A stretch of 64,000 nucleotides of DNA from Galeopsis tetrahit (taxonomy: Eukaryota > Streptophyta > Magnoliopsida > Lamiales > Lamiaceae): NCBI GenBank assembly GCA_963675135.1, contig OY776123.1, positions 19,251,840 to 19,315,839 of the forward strand, read 5' to 3'. The stretch's first letter is position 1, and every line of letters begins with the position of its first letter. The notes beneath the pieces are model-generated. The model saw only the letters and a program-made list of their open reading frames with translations, made no database searches and had not been told where the DNA came from. Positions 32,743-43,164 of the stretch are shown piece by piece. The position numbers and the translations under genes were made by a program.

Positions 32743-34010
32743 TTAAACTCCTGAGGATTTTTTAGAACTATTTTTTTTTTCTATCTTTTCTTCTACCGTA
32801 ATTTCAACAATTTTTTTTTTTTTTTTTTTTGTGCCTTGCTCTTCTTGTGGAGTTTAGAGTTTTCTAAATATCATCATCACTTTTTTTATTACAAACTAAA
32901 CAATTCACAATTTTGAGGCAAATAATCTTAATTTAAAGTTCATAATTTAATTTGTTTTCATAATGTTGAACAAGCTAAGTAATTTAAAATGTATTTTTAT
33001 TGATATGTAAAATATGTGGGCTCATGGCTATAAATACAATTGAGTAGAACTATCTAGAATTAGTTATTGTTTATAGATCTAATTAACTTGTAACTAATTT
33101 GTCAGACTTCAGATGTAATCCGCTGATATTGAGTGTATTCAGCTGATGTACCTCATTTGATGTACATAGCTGATATACTTGGCTGATCTAGATGTACTCA
33201 GCTGATGTAGATGCACTTAGCTAATGTAGATTTAACACTTATTATATTTTTTGGTTTCAATTTTATGGAGAGAGGATTGGATGGTCGAAACTTTATCTCA
33301 TAGAAAAAATTATCATATATTTGGTAAATGGTACGTACATTATTTTGAAATGTTTTGAAAAAGTTTATGTTACAGTATTTTTTGTTTTATTTTTATTTTG
33401 TGATTTTAAGATACCTAATTTCATATCATAGAAATTATTTTATTTGATAGGTTCTTACGTGTCTTTCTTGCAATTTATTAAAGAGTTTCTCATTTTTTAT
33501 CTCCTTATATTTTTTTCGTTTTACTTCCATTTTTTTTCCTAGAGAAAGAGAGTTTCTCATTTTTTATCTGTTTTTTTGTGGTTTTACTACAATTTTTTTT
33601 TCATTTTTTCACTATTTTTTTTGTTTGTTTGTTTGCTTACATTTTTTTTTCCAATTTTATCTCATAAAAAGGAGAGAAGATTTAATGGTCGGCGTTAATC
33701 TAATACGTTGTAAAAAATTTAAATTATATTAAGAGACTTTGGATTTGGATTTTTTTTTTACTTTTTAAGGAAGAGTTTAATCACTAGGAGAGACAATCCT
33801 ATATACTCAAATTTGAATAAGGACAAAAAATTATAACATTTTAATTAAGGTCAAATTGATATGTAAATACCCTCTTATGCCCCTTGGTCTTAAAATTCAA
33901 TATTAACGCATTATTATAATACAATTTGAAATTTAAATTATAAATCACCACGAGAATCACTCCCCCCCCCCCTAATCGTTTTTTTTTTAAGAATATGTCA
34001 ATATTTTTCA
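32743..34010. other. AT-rich spacer with a degenerate CTGATGTA repeat
   Basis: Long T runs (32808-32831, 33527-33655) and a degenerate repeat of AGCTGATGTA/AGCTGATATA-type units at about 33120-33235. No gene seen. Confidence 0.45.
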
Positions 34011-34021
34011 AAATAAAGCAA

Positions 34022-34250
34022 TTTGTGTCATTTCTTGCAATTCATATCAAGAATCTATCATTCATCCGTGTCATTTATTGCAATCGAGAATTCATCCGAG
34101 TCATTTTTCAAATTCGATCATTCATCTGGTTCATTTCTTGCATTTGATATCAAGAATCGATCATTCATCTGAGTCATTTGTTGCAATTGATATCAAGAAT
34201 CGATCAATCATCTGTGTCATTTCTTGCAACTGATATCAAATTTTAACCCA
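34022..34250. repeat. Minisatellite, about four to five units near 56 bp
   Basis: Imperfect units combine GTGTCATTTCTTGCAA, TTGATATCAAGAATCGATCA and TTCATC. Non-coding. Confidence 0.7.
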
Positions 34251-34966
34251 ATTTGATATGTTTTGAGAACTTCTCTTACAATTGATATCAAATTCAACCG
34301 TGTTTCAAGGCTTCAGATTAGGGTTTATTGATCGATTTTTCTTATATTTAGTAACAGTGTCAGATGGAATATGCAGTAATTCTAAAGTTACAATTCGAGA
34401 AAAAAATGAAGTTATATATTGATCAGCACATATGCAATTGCATTCATATTATTTTCGCATATATTATGTTTCAGTTTTCATATATGCATTTATGCTTACA
34501 ACTTTTGTAGCGATACGTTTTTACCTCATCCCTGCAATGATAGCTATTGTTATAGCTTTCCATATTATAACAATATTTGAAAATTCTTTTTACGTATATT
34601 AATTATAAATAAAGTTAGCTTATAAATTCACAAAGTTTGCATATTTAATTGAAGTTTTGCATATTCACCCAATATTTTTACATATATGATGTTTCAACTT
34701 TCATATGGACACTGTTATCCATAAATTAATATTGTCTTATTAAATTTATATAGATATTAAACCATATATTCGTTTGAAAAAGTTTTTCTATGCAAAATCT
34801 TTAATTTTGTTATATTATATAGGGAATATATTGGGTATTACGTTTTTTTAGTTATATAAAAATAACATTAAGACATTTTAATATAACATTAATGTTTAGT
34901 GGAAGTTACTTCTAATTTCATGGAGAAGTTACAAGTCACATTTATACGATTTTCACTTATGACAAA

Positions 34967-35086
34967 GTGGGATAGCTCAAGTGGTTAGAGCACCACTACC
35001 TAGGCCTTAGGTCCTGGGTTCGAGTCATGGGGAGGGGAAAAAAGGGATGGGTATTTAACTTCCATAAAAAAAAAAAAAAAAAAAAA
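34967..35086 (+). mobile_element. Short tRNA-derived SINE
   Basis: Contains an A-box-like TAGCTCAAGTGGTTAGAGC (34973-34991) and a B-box-like GGTTCGAGTC (35017-35026), spaced as in tRNA promoters, then a G/A-rich body and a poly(A) run (35066-35086). The cloverleaf cannot be completed, so it is not a functional tRNA gene. No target duplication is certain. Confidence 0.65.
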
Positions 35087-35097
35087 GTAGGGTACCC

Positions 35098-35116
35098 GTG
35101 CTAACGCACGGCCAGA
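35098..35116 (-). other. Helitron-like terminal hairpin, end damaged
   Basis: CCGTGCTAACGCACGG forms a hairpin of the kind found just inside Helitron 3' ends. On the minus strand it is followed by GGTACCCTAC and then T residues, without the expected CTAG. The SINE poly(A) abuts this point, so the end may have been lost there. Confidence 0.35.
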
Positions 35117-35210
35117 TATTTTAAAAAATGTCGTAACATTTTAAATTTTAATTATTATTTATTGTGTATCATTTTATAATATCACTAACTTATTTTTTAA
35201 AAATATATTA

Positions 35211-35480
35211 CTCCCTCCGTCCCACAATAATTTTCACACTTTCCTTTTCAGGACGTCCCACAATAACTTTCACACCCTTAAAATGGAAAACTCTTTATAA
35301 ACTCCACCCTCACAATATCCTCAATTTTACACAAATGTCATTACTTTTTCTCCACACATACACAAAAGTCAACTCATTCTTTATTTTATACATAAAGTTT
35401 TTTTCAAAACTACCCCTCAAAACTCCACTCATTATTACACTTTCTTAATTTACGTGTCCACCTACCTATGAAAGAGGGAG
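35211..35480. mobile_element. Stowaway-like MITE (family shared with 42290-42533)
   Basis: Left end CTCCCTCCGTCCCACAATAA, right end reduced to AGAGGGAG, TA on both sides. The interior matches the element at 42290-42533 over most of its length (AAACTCTTTATAAACT, CACCCTCACAATATCCT). Confidence 0.8.
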
Positions 35481-36751
35481 TATTATTTATTATCTATTGT
35501 ATAACATTAATTATTGTTAACTCATAATTATACAGTACTAGAGATGACTCCCCGCGTATTACGCGGTATATTGATAAAAGTTACGGAGTAATATTCAAGT
35601 ATAACTCATATTTTAAAAGATACAGTTATAAAATTCCATACGTAAATTTACTTTTCATAATTTTTTATTTTGAATAATTTTTTTAGGTATAATTAGTATG
35701 ATAAATATAATTTTATCAATTAATTTATAATATGTATTCAATTACTGATAAAATTATATACAAATGAATTTATCTTATTAATTAATTAAATTGATATATT
35801 CTATAAAATGTATAGATATATTTTTAGACAAAAGAACATAAAAGAGAAATTAATCGAAATAAGATATTAATTGATTTTAATTTTAATTTAGGTAAGACTT
35901 TCCATTTTAATATCAATGACATATGTATTAACCAATAGTTTAATTACACATTTAAATTTTAAAAAATCAATTTAATCTCCATGCGACACATCATCACATT
36001 TAACCATATGATGACATGTGGCAATATTAAACTCCCTATTAGTATATAGGGGTGATATACTACATCAAAATTTAAGAAATAATAAAATTTAAATTTTTAA
36101 GATTTTACAAATATATTTTTTAGATTAAATTATTTTTACTTAAAATTTTAATTAAATCGATAATTTATACTCTCTCTAATCTTGTAATTACTTGCACATT
36201 TTTTTTAATGATACGTCTCAATATTATTTGCATGCTTTTAATATGTAAATAACTCACCAAATTAATACCTTCACAACATTATTTTATTTTCAAAATTATC
36301 CCTTATTTCGAACTCACGTATTCTTATACACCTTAGTAAATCACCCAAAATACTCTTATTTTATTTGACCCCACGTCCCACTAAATTAATTTTATTAAAA
36401 AGTGAGTTGATTAAGGTATGCAAACGAAATGAAAAAAGTATATAAATATAAATTTAATATATTTACAAAAGTTAAAATATAAGTATATAAAATTAATGTC
36501 TAATATTGAAATGTAAGTATATTTATAATATGACAAAATTATTCAACCATTATAAAATGTTAAATAGTGGAAAAATAATTCAATAAGAGATGAATTACCG
36601 TGGTATTTAAATAATATAGAAGTAATAATCTAATATCGTATAATAGAAAATAAAATTATGAATTTTTTTGTAAAATTTAAATATTAAATTATTATAAATT
36701 TGCACATACCTAAATACTTCATGAAACACTAACAGTATTTTATTCTAGATA

Positions 36752-36885
36752 CAGCTACATAAAATTAACTATAATTAAATACAAGCTTCTAAAAAAAAAT
36801 ATGAGAGATAATTATTGTCCCTATCTTTTATTAAAAGAGGCTTCTACATAAAATTAACTATAATTAAATACATGCTTTTATTATT
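36752..36885. repeat. Direct duplication within the Helitron
   Basis: The block ACATAAAATTAACTATAATT occurs near 36757 and again near 36847, each followed by AAATACA(A/T)GCTT. Simple local duplication. Confidence 0.6.
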
Positions 36886-36899
36886 GTCTCTATCATATG

Positions 36900-37344
36900 T
36901 AGGGGTGTAAGTGAGTCAATCTAACTCGCGAGCTACTCGTACTCGACTCGAAAAAAGATTGAAATCGACTCGAAGTTAATCAAGTCGAGTTTCGAGCTAT
37001 TCGAGTAGCTACCGAGTGCGAGTTTGAACTCATAAATACTCGGCTCGAAAGGCTCGCGAGCCTAATCGAGCTTGAACATTATTTATTATTTTGTCATTAA
37101 TATATATATATAATTTATATTCATATATAAGTAATCGAGTCGAGCCGAGCCGAGCTGAGCTCGAGTTTATTTTAGAAAAAATATGTTTTACAATTAATTT
37201 TGAAAATTATATAGGTGATCGAGTCGAACCGAGCTCGAGTTTATCGAGTTTCTTATCGAATCGAGCTCGATCTTTAAAATTTTAGACTCAACCGAGTCGA
37301 GTTTCGAGCTCAGCACTACTCGGCTCGACTCGTTTACATCCCTA
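36900..37344. mobile_element. hAT MITE with perfect 8-bp duplication
   Basis: Inverted ends TAGGG(G/A)TGTAA followed by GAGTCGAGC-rich subterminal repeats. Identical 8-bp duplications ATCATATG at 36892-36899 and 37345-37352. The interior is dense in CTCGAG/CGAGTCGAG strings. Non-coding. Confidence 0.88.
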
Positions 37345-37364
37345 ATCATATGACATAATCAATG

Positions 37365-38815
37365 GAAACTGCCTACATTAAAACTTGAAAGACAATCTGG
37401 GATTATAAGGAGTCGACGTAAATCTCAGTATCAATGTTAATTGTCCAATACTATTTCCAATTATAACCTTAAGTTCAAGAACCTTATCACTAAACATGGT
37501 TATAACCAACCTATACATAAAACAAAATATTATATTATAAATTTATAGATAAAATAAATGCAAAATTTTAAATGCTAGATTTAAAAAAAAAAAAATAGAA
37601 AAAAAAATTAAAAAATAACATAATTTTGATTTCATTGCACAAGCCTTGATATATATTTCTAAATAACATCACCGGTGCTCCAACTTTTAAATTCAGTTCA
37701 TGATCAGGTACACCTGAATACTTCAAAACATTTAAAATTCAAGAGTATGCACATCATACAAATTATTAACATTTGAATCATGTGGTCATTTATTCGCCTA
37801 ACAACATTTAATATATGTGCAAGAATAGCTTTACTTTGAAAATAATTATGATCATCCATCAAATTTTAAAATTGGGATAAATGTTATTAACAATAGTAGC
37901 AATCATATCATCACCACCTTTTAATAAAATATCCTCAATTTGTACATCACATTCATACTCAGTTTCTGATCATATACTACCATCTCCAATATTAGATGTT
38001 ATCCATTCAAAATAATTCTTAAATTCATGTACAACTTTATCAGATCCCAAGTTGTACAACCTCATGTTCTAAAGTTCAAAAGAGTACAATTATTCCACGA
38101 ATTAATTAGATAAATTGATTGTAGCGTTGACGATATCCTATCTCACCCTTTTGAAATAACGGGTAATATCTGACATAAATCACCTCCAAATTAAACATAA
38201 TAGTCTTACTACCAAAAGGTAATCCAGATGACAATAGATTTGTGAGCTGCATAATATCTTTAAAAGTGGTATTAATAGTCTCAATACAATATATATATAT
38301 GTGTGTGTGTGTGTTATACATTGGAGCTTCATCCCATATTATAATATTACATTTAATCAAGAGCTTAGCAAGAGAACTTTCCTAATGAATATTGCATGTT
38401 GAATCTTCAGTAATATTAATTGGAATGACAAATCTGTAATGAGCAGTACATCCATCAGGAAGAAGGAGTGAAGATATAACACTCGTTGTTACTTTAATTA
38501 CAATCTTACATTTAGAACTCAAACCAGCTAACAAAGTTTTCCACATAAAAGTTTTGCTTGTTCCACCATATCCATAAAAAAAAAATACATCACTCTTATC
38601 AGACTGAATGGGCCTAATTATTATATCATGCACACCACGTTCTTCAACACTAAATTTACTAATTAAATATCCATACTCTAATTAATTTCAACTTTGATAT
38701 GTTGTAAGCAAACTCATTCACAATCAATCTATTTCTAAATAAAAAGTTTGGATCTTGTTTTGTTATAAACATGCCTTCAATAGCCTGCAAAGATTTACTA
38801 AGAGCCCGAAACATA
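37365..38815 (-). pseudogene. Helitron PIF1-like helicase pseudogene
   Basis: Reading the minus strand in changing frames recovers the order of a Helitron helicase: NRLIVNEFAYN (near 38,700), the Walker A region with GYGGTSKTFMWKTLLAGL (near 38,560), SLLLPDGCTAHYRF and IPINITEDSTCNI (38,380-38,470), IIWDEAPM (near 38,330, Walker B), NMRL and EWI.NIGDG (near 38,000), LKVGAPVMLFRNI (near 37,660), then a RLSFK segment (near 37,390). Walker A has S where G is usual (GTSKT for GTGKT). Many stops and shifts make it non-functional. The N-terminal Rep domain was not found, so the gene is decayed and possibly truncated. Confidence 0.82.
38287..38312. repeat. (AT)n(GT)n microsatellite
   Basis: ATATATATATAT runs into GTGTGTGTGTGT inside the Helitron helicase remnant. 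Confidence 0.8.
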
Positions 38816-38906
38816 CTACTATGTATCAATTTGTATCAAACAACAATTCTTGACTTCACCATTAGTCATTCTAATTCTACATGAATTTAAAATTAAAAAC
38901 GATAAT

Positions 38907-39212
38907 CCATATGTCCCTTATTAGATTGTCCCTTTGACTTTGACATAATATTTAATGCGGGAGTTGTTTATTAGTATTATCAAAGGTAAAAATAGTGTTT
39001 TGTTGAGGGTGTATGAGTAAATTAAGGAGGGGATACGTAAGACAAAAAAAAAAGATGATTTTGTGTAGAAAAGTAATGACATTTGATGTAATTTTAAGAT
39101 ATTTAAAGGAGATGATTTGAAAGAATAAAATTATTTTATTGTCATTTTAATAGGGGGCAATCTAATAAAGGACCGAAAAAAAAAATGACAATCTAATTAG
39201 GGACATAGAGAG
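38907..39212. mobile_element. Stowaway-type MITE
   Basis: Inverted ends ATGTCCCTTATTAGATTGTC at the left and GACAATCTAATTAGGGACAT at the right. The right end continues into AGAGAGTA. About 300 bp, non-coding. Confidence 0.7.
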
Positions 39213-42200
39213 TATTATTTAATTATATTAAATAAATTAATATAAAATATATAATTTCATCATAAGTAAATTAGTGATAAATAAGTTAATATTATTTACT
39301 ATTTTAGTTAAATTATTTTATTGTCATATTATTTACGATTTTAGTTAATATTTATATTTACTACTTAGCTAGTTAAAATAGTTTAACTAAAATGATTAAA
39401 AATAAGGAAAATATTTTTAATAATGAAATAATTTCACATATCTTTAAATTAATAAAAATTATTAAAATTGTAATTCAACAAACTTGAATTATACCATAGA
39501 TCATAATTCATAAATATACCATAAGCATCAATTAACAAAATTTATATTTTGAATAATAAAATCGAATAATTAAGAATAGAATTAATCTATAAATATAAAT
39601 ATTGATTTAAATTTAAATGTTAAATTGATCTTATCACCAATTAATTAAATTTATCAATAATTGTGGATATTATTACCAAATGCAGAAGTGGTGGCAAAAT
39701 TAGCTACATTTAAGAAATCGGTTACAAATTTATTGAATTAAAAAAAATTAATATTGACTAAAATTTAAAATTACATCAAAAGAAAAATCTACAACTAAAA
39801 TTCATTTACATACGAAAATATACATTTATAGAATGGACTATAATGCATATCTCCGTAATTCTATTTCTATAATAATATATCGAAAACTTACAAATTAATT
39901 ATTGTTCTACAAAATAATTGAACATGAATTGAGATGTGTTATGAAGATGAACCATAAAATAAAGGAGATCCTACAATTAGACAATTGATCTAATGGTCCA
40001 TAATTTATCAATGAAAAAATGAACGGTCAATATGAAGTGGAGATAAAAAAAAATGAACTGTCATTAATTGTCAAACTTACCGAATTAACAAAAAAAAAAA
40101 AATTAACGACTCTGATGAATTGATGAAAACATGATCAATGGTCCACAAACTTTTGTGCCGCAATAAAAAAATGTTAATGTAATGTTGTATTATATATTTA
40201 TAGATTTTGAATATAAATGAGTGTTGTGTTGATAATCTGAATAATTAATTTTAAATTAAATTAAAATTTGAAACTCACTCATGCCAACTTACGCATATAT
40301 ATAAAAAAAACAATTAATTAAAATTAATAATCTCTTATAAAATTAAAAAAAATCATGTATAATCCTTAAGATAAAATTTGTTATTGAATAGAAAATGCAG
40401 CCTAATTCTAAAAACCAATTAAGTAAGAATATTGGTTTATAAGGAAGAAGATGATGAAAATAAATAACTATTAAAATTAATTTAATAATCAAATAATCTA
40501 GAAAATTTGTACAAATCTTGAAATTTTTTTGTGAAATAATGAATTTAGTAATCCGCTCATAAGCAGTGTACATTTCACATGTTTTTTGCTCATATACCTT
40601 GATGCAGAACTATCTTCCATCAAAGTTGAAAACCATTAAATTTAAGAAAAATTGTAATACACATTAATTTTTATAACACATGATTAAATACATGAATTTT
40701 TTTTGATCAAACAAAAGAAGTATATATTATATATGTGATGTATATTTGTACATAGTACCGGAAGTACTTATCTGTTGAAGTTGAAGCATTAGAAAAAAAA
40801 ACAAAGAAAACAGTGTCAACTTAAATAGATTAAGGGAAACACAACGTAAATGTAAAAATATTAAAAATCTTCAAATAAATAATGATATCTTGAACAAATC
40901 TTCAAATTTTTGAAGAATATGATGGCGAAATCTTCAATCCCCTGTTCAAAAAAATTTCATAAATTTACAATTATTCTTCAAATCTTCAATCTTCGAATAA
41001 ATTAATAAATAAATTTAGAAAAGTCTGCATACATCTTGCAGAAGAATATAGAAAATTTTATTTGAGATACACACCTATGAAAAAATAAAAATAAAAAACC
41101 TAACATTCGAAAATACAAAAGACAAAAAGAGAGATAAGGTGAGAATGACGAATAAAAAAGATGAATTTATAGAGAAAATAAGAAAAACGTTACCAATTTT
41201 AAGCAATTGATCTAAATGTTAGAATTCAATCAAGAAATATCAACGATTAAAACGAAGGATGATAAATGGAAGGACGGCAAAGATCAAGATGAAAAAAATC
41301 AATCAACGGATCAAATTGTTTCCCGCCAAAACCAAAAATGATAATGTGATGGTGTATTATATATTTATAGATTAATGGAGTATTTTATTATTAAATAAAA
41401 AAATCTCACATTTCAATTACATTGTATAAATAAATAATTGGTATATCCCATGGATTAAATTTCTTATATATAATATTATATCTTATAATACATAAATTAT
41501 TTTTAAAAAATTTCAACCGATTTTCTATGCATATAATTAATATGGAATTTTCAAATCTCAATATTTTGTATGGTATCATTTTTTAAATATGCATAATTTT
41601 CGTTTAAATATTTAAAATCCAATAGCATTGGATTTTTTGATGTCTAACCATGACGCAACATTGTTGATAACTATTTACATTATTATTTTTTAAAAAAAAT
41701 AACCTCTAAATTTAGTTTTTATAGTTTTGAATTCACAAAATTTGCGTATTTAATTGAAGATTTGCATATTCACCCAATATTGGTACATATATGCTATTTC
41801 AGATTTCCACCTTCAACCGAAGAGAAATTCACGTTGAATTCGATTTCTGCAATTGATAAACATTTCTATTCTAGTTAGAATTTAGGAAAGATTTTAAATT
41901 TTAGAAATTGAGTTATTGTGGCGCTATTTTCGAGAAGTTTATGTTTTTTTAATTGAATATTAAAGCAATATTAAGAAAAGTAATTGAATATGCAAAATTC
42001 GAATCTTAATTAAATGAAAGGGTATAGTTGTACATTTATCCCCCATTTTGACCTTATTTCTAACTCCAAATTTTTTCATCTCTAATTGAAATCTCTATAG
42101 GTGAAATGTCCCCTATTTGACCTTATTTCTAACTCCAAAATTTTTTGTCTTTAATTGAAATTTCTATAAGTGAAATGTTCCCTATAGAAACTCCCCCACC

Positions 42201-42280
42201 AACTCTAAACATGTTATGACCAAAATCATGAGAGGGTGTGATTGTTGGGATCAAAAGTGCAATTTGCTCTTAAAAAAAAA
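39213..42280. other. AT-rich DNA, possibly Helitron body
   Basis: Three kilobases with no supportable gene. The phrase TATTATATATTTATAGATT occurs twice (near 40,185 and 41,358), which suggests an old duplication. Open frames are short and AT-biased. Confidence 0.4.
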
Positions 42281-42289
42281 AAAAAAAAA

Positions 42290-42533
42290 ATTCGGAACGT
42301 CACACAATAACTTTTACACCCTTAAAATGAAAAACTCTTTATAAACTACACCCTCACAATATCCTTAATTTTAAGCCATTACTTTTTCTCCACATACATC
42401 CAAAAAATCAACTCATTTATTTACTTTATACATAAATTTTGCAAAATTATACTTCAATACTTTATTCATTATTACACTTTCTTAATATGCGTGTTTATCT
42501 ACCTATAAAAGTAATATGACGGAACGGAGGGAG
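42290..42533. mobile_element. Stowaway-like MITE, left end eroded
   Basis: Matches 35211-35480 internally. The right end AACGGAGGGAG followed by TA is intact, while the left end begins only at a CGGAACGTCACACAATAA-like string after a poly(A) run. Confidence 0.7.
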
Positions 42534-42570
42534 TATTAATTTAGAAACGAAAAAATATTTGTTTTCAATC

Positions 42571-42607
42571 CCTGCTTACTAAGCAGGTCGTGCACTTATA
42601 GGTCTAG
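42571..42607 (+). other. Possible second Helitron 3' end
   Basis: CCTGCTTACTAAGCAGG forms a perfect hairpin. It is followed 16 bases later by CTAG (42604-42607) and then T. Spacing is longer than the usual 10-12 bases and no matching 5' end was found. Confidence 0.35.
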
Positions 42608-42849
42608 TTTGGTTTGTTTGATTAGGTTGGATTAGGCTTGATTAACTTTTTATTCACAATGAATCAAATGTTTGATTTGATTGATTATGGCCCGGGATTT
42701 ATACAAGGCTAGACAACTTTGTACTATTTTTCATGCAAATATAGAATTATTAATCATAGGGGAGGAATGAGTTAATTTATCCAACATTATTCCATTTCCA
42801 TCCAACCATCCAAACTAACTCAGGGATAATATTTCCCTTGCAAGTTAAT

Positions 42850-43164
42850 AAGCGTTTTCCGGGAAGTTTGACTTTCCCGCCATACGATATGATCTCCGAC
42901 TCCCTTTGAATTCTGCAATTCAAAACTTGCTTATACACTATTCCAAATTCATAACTCAGTCAACTTCAAACAATTCTCCTACCAACCCCCCACCAAATTC
43001 ACCCAATTTTATAAAATAATATCCAATTCTTGACTATTCTCCGCCCTTCCACTCACAATTTGATTGGTTCCTCTGCTCTTTCTTCATGATCAGCTTCATT
43101 TGTGGAATTAATTCTGCATCACTTGGTTCAGAAAACCTATAATTCTGTATTTTAAAATCAAGTT
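42850..43164 (+). promoter_or_regulatory. MACPF copy 2 proximal promoter and 5' leader
   Basis: Homologous to 18285-18610. It retains the overlapping W-box core TTGACT (42868-42873) and E2F-type TTTCCCGC (42873-42880). A short insertion in copy 1 just upstream separates otherwise alignable DNA. Functional use is inferred only. Confidence 0.45.

Larger units (their letters stand above)
35538..39000 (-). mobile_element. Helitron remnant; 5' end unresolved
   Basis: On the minus strand the 3' terminus reads CCGCGTAATACGCGG hairpin, ten bases, then CTAG at 35538-35541, with T as the next host base on that strand. This is the canonical Helitron 3' end with insertion between A and T. Helicase remnants lie upstream on the same strand, which agrees with the orientation. 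The right boundary given is only a minimum. The 5' TC end could be anywhere up to about 42 kb. A hAT MITE has inserted at 36900-37344. Confidence 0.75.

Noticed and set aside
34967..35035. A functional tRNA gene
   Set aside because: A and B boxes are present but the arms do not pair into a cloverleaf and a poly(A) tail follows, so a SINE is the better reading.
35164..35448. 94-residue open frame
   Set aside because: Lies wholly inside a Stowaway-like MITE and has only low-complexity hydrophobic sequence.
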